This document shows, piece by piece, positions 39,577 to 47,648 of a DNA stretch of 47,648 nt; positions within the stretch are counted from its first letter, which is position 1, and every line of letters starts with the position of its first letter. The stretch is from the NCBI GenBank assembly GCA_016927325.1, contig JAFGMY010000102.1:1-47648 (forward strand). Reading direction: 5' to 3'. The notes below the pieces were generated by a model. That model worked only from the letters and a program-made list of their open reading frames with translations, made no database searches and was not told where the DNA came from. The translations under genes and the position numbers were made by a program. This DNA is from Actinomycetota bacterium (GTDB lineage: Bacteria; Actinomycetota; Geothermincolia; Fen-727; Anoxymicrobiaceae).

Positions 39577-39797
39577 TCATGGTGTTTCGACAAAGGCTTC
39601 CTGCCGGACAGGTTTGCTTATGGTGGATGCTGAAAGTTCCATGACGGCGTCATGGGACAGGGCGGTGAGTGCGGGTGGAGAAGGGGGGACCACCTCGATA
39701 TTAACGCAGTAAGGGGCGCGTTTGAGGGTCCGGGTATCTCCGAAAAAAAAAGGACCCTGCTGCGGGTTCCGGGAGCGGCAATCATGTTGGCAGTGCA

Positions 39798-40571
39798 ATG
39801 AAAAACTGGTGGTACGCAAATATTCTGGCGCAGGTTACGTTCTTTGAACGGACTGTTGATTATTTCAGGCCGTTCGTGGAAGAGTGGGGATATATAACCG
39901 TCTTCGTGTTCTCATTACTGGAGCACTCCTTCATGATAGGGCTCGCTGTACCCGGCGACATGGTGCTGCTGATGGGTGCGCTTTATGCCGGGATGGGGGA
40001 GTTGAACATCTTCTGGGTCGCCGCGCTCGCGTTTATCGGCTCGGTGCTGGGAGACAACCTGGGCTACCTGATAGGCAGAAAGCTCGGCCGCCCCCTGATT
40101 GACAGGTACGGCCACGTGTTCAAGCTGAAAGCCCGTGTAATATTTGTAGAGCGCTACTTCAAAAAATACGGAGGCGCGACGGTTTTTATTGCCCGCTTTG
40201 CCTCTTTCGTGGGGACGCTCGCATCCCCGGTCGCCGGAATGTCGAGGATGGACTATAAGCAGTATTTTATTTATGAATCCCTTGGTTCGCTCGTATGGGC
40301 AATCTTGTATGGCCTGCTCGGGTTCTTCTTCGGGTCGAATATAGAGTTGATCGAACAGGTGTTCAGATACGTCGGGAACTTTCTGTTTGGCTTGTTCATT
40401 GCAGTTTGCCTGGGGGCGTATATTTATCACAGGGTCAAGGCGGCGAGAAAGCACTCCAGGGAACTGGGGGAAGTTATGGATGAGGAACTTGACTTCGAGG
40501 AAGATCTCTGCGAAGCCAACCCGGTCGTGGACCGTTTCCGCATGGTAAAAGGAAAAGACCGCGATACCTGA
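39798..40571 (+). CDS. DedA family membrane protein
   Basis: 'EEWGYITVFVFSLLEHSFMIGLAVPGDMVLLMGALYAGMG', 'GDNLGYLIGRKLG', 'FIARFASFVGTLASPVAGMSRM'. Confidence 0.92.
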   Translation: MKNWWYANILAQVTFFERTVDYFRPFVEEWGYITVFVFSLLEHSFMIGLAVPGDMVLLMGALYAGMGELNIFWVAALAFIGSVLGDNLGYLIGRKLGRPLIDRYGHVFKLKARVIFVERYFKKYGGATVFIARFASFVGTLASPVAGMSRMDYKQYFIYESLGSLVWAILYGLLGFFFGSNIELIEQVFRYVGNFLFGLFIAVCLGAYIYHRVKAARKHSRELGEVMDEELDFEEDLCEANPVVDRFRMVKGKDRDT

Positions 40572-40696
40572 GTTTAAGCGGAAGGTGCGACGGATGCTAT
40601 GTTGAAGTTAGACCGGTGCCGGTCTGAAGGCTGGGACACCGGGGTTGAATTCAGAGTATTTTGACAGGTGTTTAAGCTTTGAAACCTGGTTGCAGG

Positions 40697-41338
40697 TTAT
40701 TTGACGAGGCCGCTTCTGAGGGCGTGCGCAACCGTCTCTGTACGGTCTTTTGTTCCCAGCTTATCAAAAATGTGGGCGACATGGGTCTTGACCGTCTGCT
40801 CGCTGATCCAGAGCTCCTTGGCGATCTCCTTATTGGTGTTTCCGTCCGCCAGAAGCTGCAATACTTCCATTTCCCTGTCGGAGAGGCCATACTCCCTTGT
40901 CTGGTTCCTGGAGAGTGACACAAATTCTTTCAGGAGTTGAGCGGTTGCTTCGGGATGGAGCACCGCCTTCCCATCGTTGACCGTTACTATCGCGTCAATC
41001 AAATCATCGGTTGAAGAGCTTTTCAGCATATAACCCATGGCTCCGGATTTCACTGCTTCGTATACATAGCCTTCCTGGTCCAGCATCGTTAGTATCAATA
41101 CAGTCATTTTCGGGTATTTCTCCCTTATCTGCTGGGTCGCCTTGAGCCCGTTCATCCCGGGAAGGCTTATGTCCATAAGGATTACGTCGGGTTTTACCTT
41201 TGTGAGCATCTCAAGGGCTTCCTCGGCTGTCTCCGCTTCCGCGATCACGTCTATGGGGGAGCCCTGTTCGAATACGGCCTTCAACCCGTCGCGCACTATC
41301 TTATGGTCATCCACAATCATCGTCTTTACTTTTTTCAA
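40697..41338 (-). CDS. NarL/FixJ-type response regulator
   Basis: REC 'TMIVDDHKIVRDGLKAVF', 'DVILMDISLPGMNGL' plus LuxR HTH 'LSDREMEVLQLLADGNTNKEIAKELWISEQTVKTHVAHIFDKLG'. Confidence 0.95.
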   Translation of the reverse strand: MKKVKTMIVDDHKIVRDGLKAVFEQGSPIDVIAEAETAEEALEMLTKVKPDVILMDISLPGMNGLKATQQIREKYPKMTVLILTMLDQEGYVYEAVKSGAMGYMLKSSSTDDLIDAIVTVNDGKAVLHPEATAQLLKEFVSLSRNQTREYGLSDREMEVLQLLADGNTNKEIAKELWISEQTVKTHVAHIFDKLGTKDRTETVAHALRSGLVK

Positions 41339-42933
41339 TCCAGGTCCTCCAACGCAGTTTTCAGCGGTATATCAAGTGTAACCGCCGTTCCATTGCCCGG
41401 CATCGAATCGATCCTCAAGCGGCCGCCGAGGAGTTCGGCGCGCTCTCTCATTCCGGGAATTCCGAGGTTCCGTGTTTCCCCCTTGACCAGCCTTTCGATA
41501 AAGCCCTTTCCGTCGTCGGATATTGAAAGGAGAAACCTGTCGGGATTAGCGTCGATTTCCACCGTGGTTCGGGCGGCGTCGGCGTGCTTCTCAACGTTGT
41601 TCAGCGCTTCCTGGGTAATCCTGAACAGATTGACGCTGGCGTCCTTCGAAAGAGGCGGCAGCTCGTCGCTCATCAGCAGGCATGTCTGTATATTGTTTCT
41701 CAGCCCGAAGTCCTTGAGCAGGGATTCGAGCGCAATGGGCAGGCCTATATCCTCGAGATAAAGGGGGCGTATTCCGTGAAGGATATCGCGAAGCTCCTTG
41801 ATATTATCGGTAAGGTTTTTCTCGACAACATCGAGTTCTTCTTTCGCGCCGGGGTATTTAGCGGACCATTTCTTTCCCAGAGCCTGGAGCTGATATGATA
41901 TACCAACGAGCGATTGTACTATCCCGTCGTGGATATCAGCGGCCAGTCTGCTCCGTTCTCTTTCCTGGGCGGTTATCATCTGGTGGAGCAGGTGCTGCCT
42001 GATAGCTTCATCCTCCATCACGTTATCGTGCAGACGGGCCCTCATTACCGCTGAAGCCACCTGGTTCGCGATCGTGGAAAGGAGGTCCCACTCTCCTGCC
42101 GAAGAGCCGACGCTGGACCTGCCCCCGATAATTATCGCCCCCAGGTAGTTGCCGCGTTCCACGAGCGGCATAACATAACCATCGGTTATGTCCTCCGGGT
42201 TATTGAAGAGTTTCGTGAGTTTATGCTCCTGAAGATCGCCGAGAAGAAGTGGTTGATTTCCCCTTGAGAAGGTTTCCTTGAGTTTCTGGCTGGTGTTCTG
42301 ATACTTAACATTCCGGGCTTCAGACAGCTGTCCCTCGGGTTTGCCGATATGGGTGAAAAGGTAAAGGGATGGAGCGTCTTTGTCGTGGAGAAGTATCGCG
42401 CAGAAGGGAAGCTCCAGCAGAATAGTGAGCTTCCTGGCGACCCCCCGCAGAAGGTCTTTCACTTCGGTGGCCGACAACAGGAGGTCGGATATCTGTTTGA
42501 GCGTATAGAGTTGAATTCTTTCGATAGTATCTTTTCGCTCTTTAACAAGCCTTTCTCTTGCTTCCGGCTTCAACGCGCTTCTAATGGCATCTATGAGCAC
42601 GGAAGGGCTGAAAGGTTTGGTAATATACTTGACCGCACCGGTGCTCAAACCTCTGAGCTGGTCTTTCTCGGCCACTTTCGCGGTCACCATCACCACCGGA
42701 ATTTCGTTAAGGTCCGGTTTGGAGTTGATGAAGTCGAGGACGTCCCAACCGCTGATCTTGGGGAGCATTATATCGAGTACGACACAGTCGGGAACCTCTT
42801 TCTCCAGCAGATCAATCGCGCTTTCCCCGTCATATGCCTTGAATACGAACATACCTTCGAGTTCGAGGTTCAGCGCGATAATCTTGAGAATTTCCCGATC
42901 GTCTTCGACAACAAGGATTCTTGGCTTGTCCAT
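41335..42933 (-). CDS. REC-GAF-HisKA_3-HATPase sensor kinase
   Basis: N-terminal REC 'RILVVEDDREILKIIALNL...DCVVLDIMLPKISGWDVL'; 'QERERSRLAADIHDGIVQSLVGISYQLQAL' HisKA_3 H-box; HATPase 'SDDGKGF', 'NLGIPGMRERAELLGG'. Confidence 0.93.
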   Translation of the reverse strand: MDKPRILVVEDDREILKIIALNLELEGMFVFKAYDGESAIDLLEKEVPDCVVLDIMLPKISGWDVLDFINSKPDLNEIPVVMVTAKVAEKDQLRGLSTGAVKYITKPFSPSVLIDAIRSALKPEARERLVKERKDTIERIQLYTLKQISDLLLSATEVKDLLRGVARKLTILLELPFCAILLHDKDAPSLYLFTHIGKPEGQLSEARNVKYQNTSQKLKETFSRGNQPLLLGDLQEHKLTKLFNNPEDITDGYVMPLVERGNYLGAIIIGGRSSVGSSAGEWDLLSTIANQVASAVMRARLHDNVMEDEAIRQHLLHQMITAQERERSRLAADIHDGIVQSLVGISYQLQALGKKWSAKYPGAKEELDVVEKNLTDNIKELRDILHGIRPLYLEDIGLPIALESLLKDFGLRNNIQTCLLMSDELPPLSKDASVNLFRITQEALNNVEKHADAARTTVEIDANPDRFLLSISDDGKGFIERLVKGETRNLGIPGMRERAELLGGRLRIDSMPGNGTAVTLDIPLKTALEDLD

Positions 42934-43254
42934 AAGCGGGAACCCCTTCTTCTTTAGAGAGCCATGAACAGTTTAACTGAAAAAACAGGTTCTCTTCCAG
43001 CACTTAATCAAATCCCCTTGACACCAACGTTATTCAAGCAATTCAGCGGAATTCCTGCCTGTAAAACATTAACTTCTCATGTTCCAGAAACTGGTAATCC
43101 AACGGGTTTATCCGCCGTCATGGAAATAATGGGTCCTGGTTCCATACGGTACCCCGGCTTCATCCCGTTGTGGTCTGGCAACCAGGCGCTAACCGTGTTC
43201 GCTTGATCGTGGTTCAATGTTATAATTCTGTCAGATCGAAGGTGGCGATATTCA

Positions 43255-43330
43255 GCGGGAATAGCTCAGTTGGTAGAGCGCAAGCTTCCCAAGCTTGAGG
43301 TCGCGGGTTCGAGCCCCGTTTCCCGCTCCA
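43255..43330 (+). tRNA. tRNA-Gly (anticodon CCC), CCA encoded
   Basis: GCGGGAATAGCTCAGTTGGTAGAGCGCAAGCTTCCCAAGCTTGAGGTCGCGGGTTCGAGCCCCGTTTCCCGCTCCA; stem CAAGC/GCTTG, loop TTCCCAA. Confidence 0.97.
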
Positions 43331-43393
43331 GCCATCGTGCTTAACCCCGGTGTCCCAGGATGTGCAACTTTCACAAAATAGAAATGCACCACA

Positions 43394-43514
43394 TGGCTCC
43401 GGTCATTCTTTCCGTGTAATGAAAACGCAAACCGCAAGACGCGACCCCTTTTTTGGCTCCGGTCATTCTTTCCGTGTAATGAAAACGCAAACCGCAAGAC
43501 GCGACCCCTTTTTT
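43394..43514. repeat. Perfect 60-bp tandem duplication
   Basis: TGGCTCCGGTCATTCTTTCCGTGTAATGAAAACGCAAACCGCAAGACGCGACCCCTTTTT occurs twice head-to-tail with no mismatch. Confidence 0.97.
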
Positions 43515-43519
43515 AATCG

Positions 43520-43540
43520 CGAGCCGTGTTTCCCGCTCCA
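43520..43540 (+). repeat. Partial copy of the tRNA-Gly 3' end
   Basis: CGAGCCGTGTTTCCCGCTCCA versus tRNA 3' end CGAGCCCCGTTTCCCGCTCCA at 43310-43330: 19 of 21 bases match. Confidence 0.85.
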
Positions 43541-43741
43541 TCTTCGAATTCACGATTCACGGCACGGCAACGTGTACAGGACCCTTGAAGGGTGAGAGTA
43601 CCGATTCGGAACACAGGGACGGATCAGCCTGCAGTAGTGATGAAGGCTCTATAATGGCATTGGCTCGAAGGGAAAGGAACTGATCCATTATTTCAGTTCT
43701 TTTAAAGATTCAAGTCAGGCTAATCAGCCGCATTGGAGATA

Positions 43742-45745
43742 TCAATCGCAATCGGTTGTTTTTGATAAGATACCACGTATACTGCCAATCATTTCATTGA
43801 AGGCGTGCTTGAGGCCCTGGAACTCTTCACCTGTTTTGACCGGAATCTCGATATCCAGATCTCCCTCCATGACCTGCTCCACAGCAGCGGCGAGTTCATT
43901 AAGGGGATTGGTAATTCTTCTGCGTATGAGGAGGCTCAGAATAAAAAATGAGATTAATACCAATACAACAAACGTTATTGCCATTGTTATTCCGACAAAT
44001 AGAAGCGTATTTTTATATTCTTTATCATAATAATCATTTAGCGACTTCAATTCCTCATGCATTGGCTTGAAATCAAAATTCCACAGCTCCGCCTTGATTG
44101 GCCCTATTTCCATATCGAAGAGATATGAGGCAACAAGGTATTCCCCGCTGAGCCCCAGCTCGGGAAGTCCATTCTCAAAGAGAGCGTAGGTGTTTTTCTC
44201 GTCAATCCGTCCGGAATAAGAATCGTTGTCTCCTTCTTCGATCTCCAGGAGTCTGCCCAGAACTTGAGGCATATTGTCGTAGATAAGGCTTATATCGCTT
44301 GAGACTGCGATCATCGGCTCAGAAACCCTGAGAGCTGGATTTGGTGGTGATACGCTGAAAGCCAGATCCAATCCATACAATCCCGTTTCGATCAAGAATT
44401 CATATATATCGTTTTGCACCTCTTTGGAAGGAGGTATCGTATTTGAGGCCCGAGCTTGAATATCTTCCTGTATAAACGTTTGGAAATCCTCCGTTGTGTC
44501 GGGTAACATATCTTTGGCATACATAATCTTGATAGTCACTTCTCCAAAATAATTATGGCCGGTGCTCAGCATCTCCGCTTCAGTTCTGATAATCCTTTCC
44601 TTGCTTTTATCAATTAACCGCTCTTGAGAGCGCAGGAAGAAAATAAAACTGAAGGCGCTCGATGCTGCATAGACGAGTGCAATTAGGATTGTTGTGTATA
44701 CAAGCACCATCGATTTGGAAGAGCGAGACTTTCTCTTGTTGCTACCCCGGTTTTCAAAGGATTCTTTCTTCCCTGATTCCTGGCCTGTCGACTTCATGAG
44801 GAGTGCATTCAGACTCTGGAGCATTTCATTGAAAGCGATTTTAAGTCCCTCGAATTCTTCTCCACTTCTAATGGGGACTTTGATATCCAGGTCCCCATCC
44901 ATGACTTCTTCCGCCACATCAGACAGCTCGTCTATGGGTTTGGTAATTCTCCTCTTGATCAGCAGGCTCAAGACCAGGAAAGTTATTATCAGTACGAAAA
45001 TTATTGAACCTCCGACAACCGCCGCAAGCGCCAGGTTTGTGTTTCTCTTCTCTTCATCATAGTAGGCGTCAATAGCGGCGAGCTCACCGCTCATGGGCTT
45101 GAATTCAAAACTCCACAAGGTCGATCCGCCTGTTGTTACGTCATCCCTGCCCGAGGTTACAAGGTATTCGTCTTCCATCCCGAATTGAGGAATTCCCTCC
45201 TCGAACAACTTGTATGTATCACCATTTTCTATCATCGCCGAGAGGTCTTCCGGCAAATCTTGGTAGATATACTGATCGTTGTTGGAGAATAGGACGACAG
45301 CTTTCTCGGCGCTGGAATCGGCGGAGGGTGGCGCGGCTTTCACAATTGCCTCCAATCCGAAGAAACCCGCTCCAACAGCTATTTTCAATATATCGTCAAC
45401 CGCCACTTGAAGGGAGGATAAATTGCCTGTCGAAGCCCCTTTCTCGATTTCCTGTTGAACAGCTTCCCGGCCGGGCACAGAAACTCCGGCGATTTCCAGA
45501 AGATCGTTAATAGTCCTGGCCATGAAAATATGGCTTGAAGCTATCATCCTCGCTTCGGATTCTATTAACTTATCTTTGCTGTTATCGATAAGACGGTTTT
45601 GCGAGCGGTTGTAAAGATAGAGGCTCAATATTCCAGAAACCAGCATTACAACTACAACAAGCGCTGTTATCTGGAATACGATTAATGACCTTCCACTCTT
45701 ATATAAGTTACCACTGCTGACTTTGTATTTGCCTTTTTTCTTCAT
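43742..45745 (-). CDS. Membrane protein with tandemly duplicated TM-extracellular sensor-TM-HAMP modules, no output domain
   Basis: Two co-linear halves: 'RLIDNSKDKLIESEARMIASSH' / 'RLIDKSKERIIRTEAEMLSTGH' and 'RRITKPIDELSDVAEEVMDGDLDIKVPIRSGEEFEGLKIAFNEML' / 'RRITNPLNELAAAVEQVMEGDLDIEIPVKTGEEFQGLKHAFNEMI'. Confidence 0.88.
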   Translation of the reverse strand: MKKKGKYKVSSGNLYKSGRSLIVFQITALVVVVMLVSGILSLYLYNRSQNRLIDNSKDKLIESEARMIASSHIFMARTINDLLEIAGVSVPGREAVQQEIEKGASTGNLSSLQVAVDDILKIAVGAGFFGLEAIVKAAPPSADSSAEKAVVLFSNNDQYIYQDLPEDLSAMIENGDTYKLFEEGIPQFGMEDEYLVTSGRDDVTTGGSTLWSFEFKPMSGELAAIDAYYDEEKRNTNLALAAVVGGSIIFVLIITFLVLSLLIKRRITKPIDELSDVAEEVMDGDLDIKVPIRSGEEFEGLKIAFNEMLQSLNALLMKSTGQESGKKESFENRGSNKRKSRSSKSMVLVYTTILIALVYAASSAFSFIFFLRSQERLIDKSKERIIRTEAEMLSTGHNYFGEVTIKIMYAKDMLPDTTEDFQTFIQEDIQARASNTIPPSKEVQNDIYEFLIETGLYGLDLAFSVSPPNPALRVSEPMIAVSSDISLIYDNMPQVLGRLLEIEEGDNDSYSGRIDEKNTYALFENGLPELGLSGEYLVASYLFDMEIGPIKAELWNFDFKPMHEELKSLNDYYDKEYKNTLLFVGITMAITFVVLVLISFFILSLLIRRRITNPLNELAAAVEQVMEGDLDIEIPVKTGEEFQGLKHAFNEMIGSIRGILSKTTDCD

Positions 45746-45938
45746 TTGGATTTCTCGCGAAGCTACTCAAAAGCTTAAAAACAAGAGATTGCCGTCTCTA
45801 CAATTGCCACAATTATACTACGGCTGGGCTATGCCCACAATCTTCTGTAAATTCCCAAAGCAGTTTAAGCCGTTTTGACTTAAACGGCCATCATTCTCCA
45901 AGATAAGGTGACCAAACCATTTATCGAAAGGAGAAAAG

Positions 45939-46110
45939 ATGGCCAACAAAAAGAGTATGTCGTTAGAAGAGGCACTGCAAGTAATTCTTGCAGCGGAAAG
46001 TGACAATCCGTTCAGGCAGATGCTCCAGTGGATGGTACAGCAGGCTCTGGAACACGAGATGAGCGAGCACCTGGGGGCCCGGTCATACGAGCGAAGCGAT
46101 AAGCGGCTGG
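45939..46110 (+). pseudogene. 5' fragment of an IS256-family (mutator-type) transposase
   Basis: 'FRQMLQWMVQQALEHEMSEHLGARSYERSDKRLG' then homology is lost; SD GAAAGGAG upstream. Confidence 0.78.
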
Positions 46111-46386
46111 GGGTTTTAAGGCATTTTTCATGACTGGATCTACTTTCATTCCAGGGAGGTCGCTTATGCAGTTCTCGAGTTCGATAAAAACGTAGAAGAC
46201 CTGGAACCTCGTCGAAATCAACGAGTATGTCAACGTCGCCCGCTTCGCCCGCTTCGTTCCTGACTACCGAACCGAATAATCCAGGGAAGTTTACATGATA
46301 GCTGCGAGTGATCTCGATTCTGTTTGCTTTCAGGATATCTTTGACTCCACCGGAGCTGAGTTTCTGTTTTCCGCACGAGAGGATAT
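46111..46386 (-). pseudogene. Frameshifted, 3'-truncated MNT-type minimal nucleotidyltransferase
   Basis: Minus strand reads 'GVKDILKANRIEITRSYHVNFPGLFGSVVRNEAGEAGDVDILVDFDEVPGLL' in one frame and 'FIELENCISDLPGMKVDPVMKNALKP' in another; no clear start codon. Confidence 0.72.
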
Positions 46387-46499
46387 GTTCACCCCCTGTT
46401 CATTTCAATTTTTTACCCCTTCAGCCGCTCGTTGCTATTTATTTCGGTTTCACTGTACGATTATCCAGAAAGTGATTACATGCCTGAGAGTGAAGGTTA

Positions 46500-47279
46500 A
46501 TGAACGGTTCGGTTATCGATTTCTATTATTTTACCGGCACGGGAAATACTTTGCGTGTCGCCATGAAGATGGCGGAGACCTTCCGGAAGGCCGGAGTCGA
46601 GACAAATCTTTTGAGGCTCGAGAAAAGCGAAGCGGTTTCAATCAATCCCGATCACGTGATAGGGCTTGCGTTCCCGATTACGGTCCAGACCGCATCACCT
46701 TTCATCTGGAAATTTGTTCACGCGCTGCCAGCCGCACCGGGTACCGAGATCTTCATGGTAGACACGATGATGGCTTTTTCGGGCGCCGTCGTCGGGCCTC
46801 TCCGCCGGGTGCTCAGAGCCAAGAGTTACTCCACGATAGCGGCACGGGAGATAATTATGCCTAACAACTGGTATCCACGAAAAATCAACCGGCGCTGGAA
46901 CAATGCAGTGATTGCCAGGGGCATGCGTAAGGCGGAGAAGTATGCCGGGGATATCCTCTCGGGGGAAGCATGCTGGAGAAGGGTACCGGTACTATCGGAC
47001 GGTTTCTGCAAATTGATGTTGATGGACAGCATCTGGAAGGGACGGGCCGAGGTCGGAGCCAGTTTCCGGGTGGACCTCGAAAAGTGCAACAAGTGCCTGA
47101 TATGCGAAAAACTCTGCCCCGTGGAGAACATTAATATCGACAATGAAAAACCTTTCGATGACCGTTGTATCCAATGCATGAGATGCATAATGTTTTGCCC
47201 CGCCACAGCGATATCAAGGCCGGGGAAAGAGTTTGAACGCTACCGGGCCGTTGATCTGAAAGAGATAATTCATTCGTGA
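46500..47279 (+). CDS. EFR1-type flavodoxin-like/ferredoxin fusion protein
   Basis: 'FYYFTGTGNTLRVAMKMAETF' plus two 4Fe-4S motifs 'CNKCLICEKLCPVENI' and 'CIQCMRCIMFCPATAI'. Confidence 0.88.
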   Translation: MNGSVIDFYYFTGTGNTLRVAMKMAETFRKAGVETNLLRLEKSEAVSINPDHVIGLAFPITVQTASPFIWKFVHALPAAPGTEIFMVDTMMAFSGAVVGPLRRVLRAKSYSTIAAREIIMPNNWYPRKINRRWNNAVIARGMRKAEKYAGDILSGEACWRRVPVLSDGFCKLMLMDSIWKGRAEVGASFRVDLEKCNKCLICEKLCPVENINIDNEKPFDDRCIQCMRCIMFCPATAISRPGKEFERYRAVDLKEIIHS

Positions 47280-47388
47280 ATGCTCTCGGAGAAGAATGAT
47301 TTGAGATGAAGGGGCAGGTCCACCATTATTTACAGGAACCTGCCATAAAATCAGATAGCTGTACCTGTCTGAATTTGAGCGAGTGTGG

Positions 47389-47648
47389 TTACCAGGTAAT
47401 CTGGAAGTAACAGGATGGGTCGTTCAGCTTGACACACGATGTTTGTTTTACATCTCCTTTTATGTCGAACATGTTTAAAATGCCGAGATAGACGCCCTCA
47501 CCATAAACACAATCATACCCGCAATCAGGAATATCCAGCACAATATTTCCTTCTCGCGCTGAGCGGTGGCCGGGTTTCTTTGGACAGCCCGTAGCGATTC
47601 TTAAGTGATAAACCGCTCACCAAACTGCCTCCGATATCCGAATAATAG
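47389..47648 (-). CDS. Partial or decayed protein C-terminus, possibly V4R / small-ligand-binding type
   Basis: Open minus-strand frame ends '...REGNIVLDIPDCGYDCVYGEGVYLGILNMFDIKGDVKQTSCVKLNDPSCYFQITW*'; an in-frame TGA lies near 47615, so it is frameshifted, decayed, or starts there. Confidence 0.4.

Noticed and set aside
38354-39580. The 1234-aa minus-strand ORF extending to 39580
   Set aside because: Its first ~400 residues are antisense to the well-supported lipid kinase gene (38585-39502); the true gene starts at MQKTTARVSI (38353).
39577-39819. 80-aa minus-strand ORF between lipid kinase and DedA
   Set aside because: No domain, no RBS seen, overlaps the terminator and the DedA start.
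43200-43254. sigma70-type promoter for tRNA-Gly (TATAAT at 43221-43226)
   Set aside because: The -10 match is perfect but no good -35 at 16-18 bp spacing was found; left out as a feature.
43350-43595. Repeated-peptide ORFs in the 60-bp repeat region
   Set aside because: In-frame reading is a consequence of a 60-bp period; no RBS or start context, and they run through the tRNA-like copy.
46295-46864. 189-aa plus-strand ORF
   Set aside because: Overlaps the MNT remnant in antisense and the EFR1-type gene in another frame; no domain signature.
1-47648. CRISPR array, rRNA operon, prophage, or known defence island
   Set aside because: No regularly spaced direct repeats, no rRNA-like sequence, and no phage structural, nuclease or helicase defence genes were recognised.

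Overview
The window looks chromosomal, probably from an anaerobic Gram-positive lineage, perhaps a deep-branching Actinomycetota (inferred from a class E-type sortase with an LPxTG substrate and DUF5719-like 'WYLAEGST' repeats). I support about 33 protein-coding genes, 2 tRNAs (Arg-CCT, Gly-CCC), several hairpin terminators and a degraded accessory patch at the right end. Main themes: (1) a cell-surface pair, a 9-repeat LPYTG-anchored DUF11-type protein with an overlapping sortase; (2) type IV pilus pieces (PilB-like ATPase, a prepilin, and a B-box/TM/pilin-head-like protein); (3) heavy two-component signalling (hybrid kinase with separate Hpt and receiver, a NarX/NarL-like pair, a receiver-GAF-PAS protein with no output domain, and an unusual tandemly duplicated TM-sensor-HAMP protein with no effector); (4) a redox cluster (DUF6125-like, ferredoxin, thioredoxin, radical SAM activase, ARMT1-like/DUF89); (5) two secreted proteins sharing WYLAEG repeats; (6) tandem acyl-CoA ligases and tandem lipoprotein paralogs. 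The best candidates for undescribed biology are the effector-less double-HAMP protein, the tRNA-Gly locus with a perfect 60-bp tandem repeat and a copied tRNA 3' end, the B-box/pilin-head protein next to pilB, and an AT-rich 18-bp tandem repeat before the ferredoxin gene. I did not find a clear defence system or CRISPR array. All family calls are by eye, without database searches.
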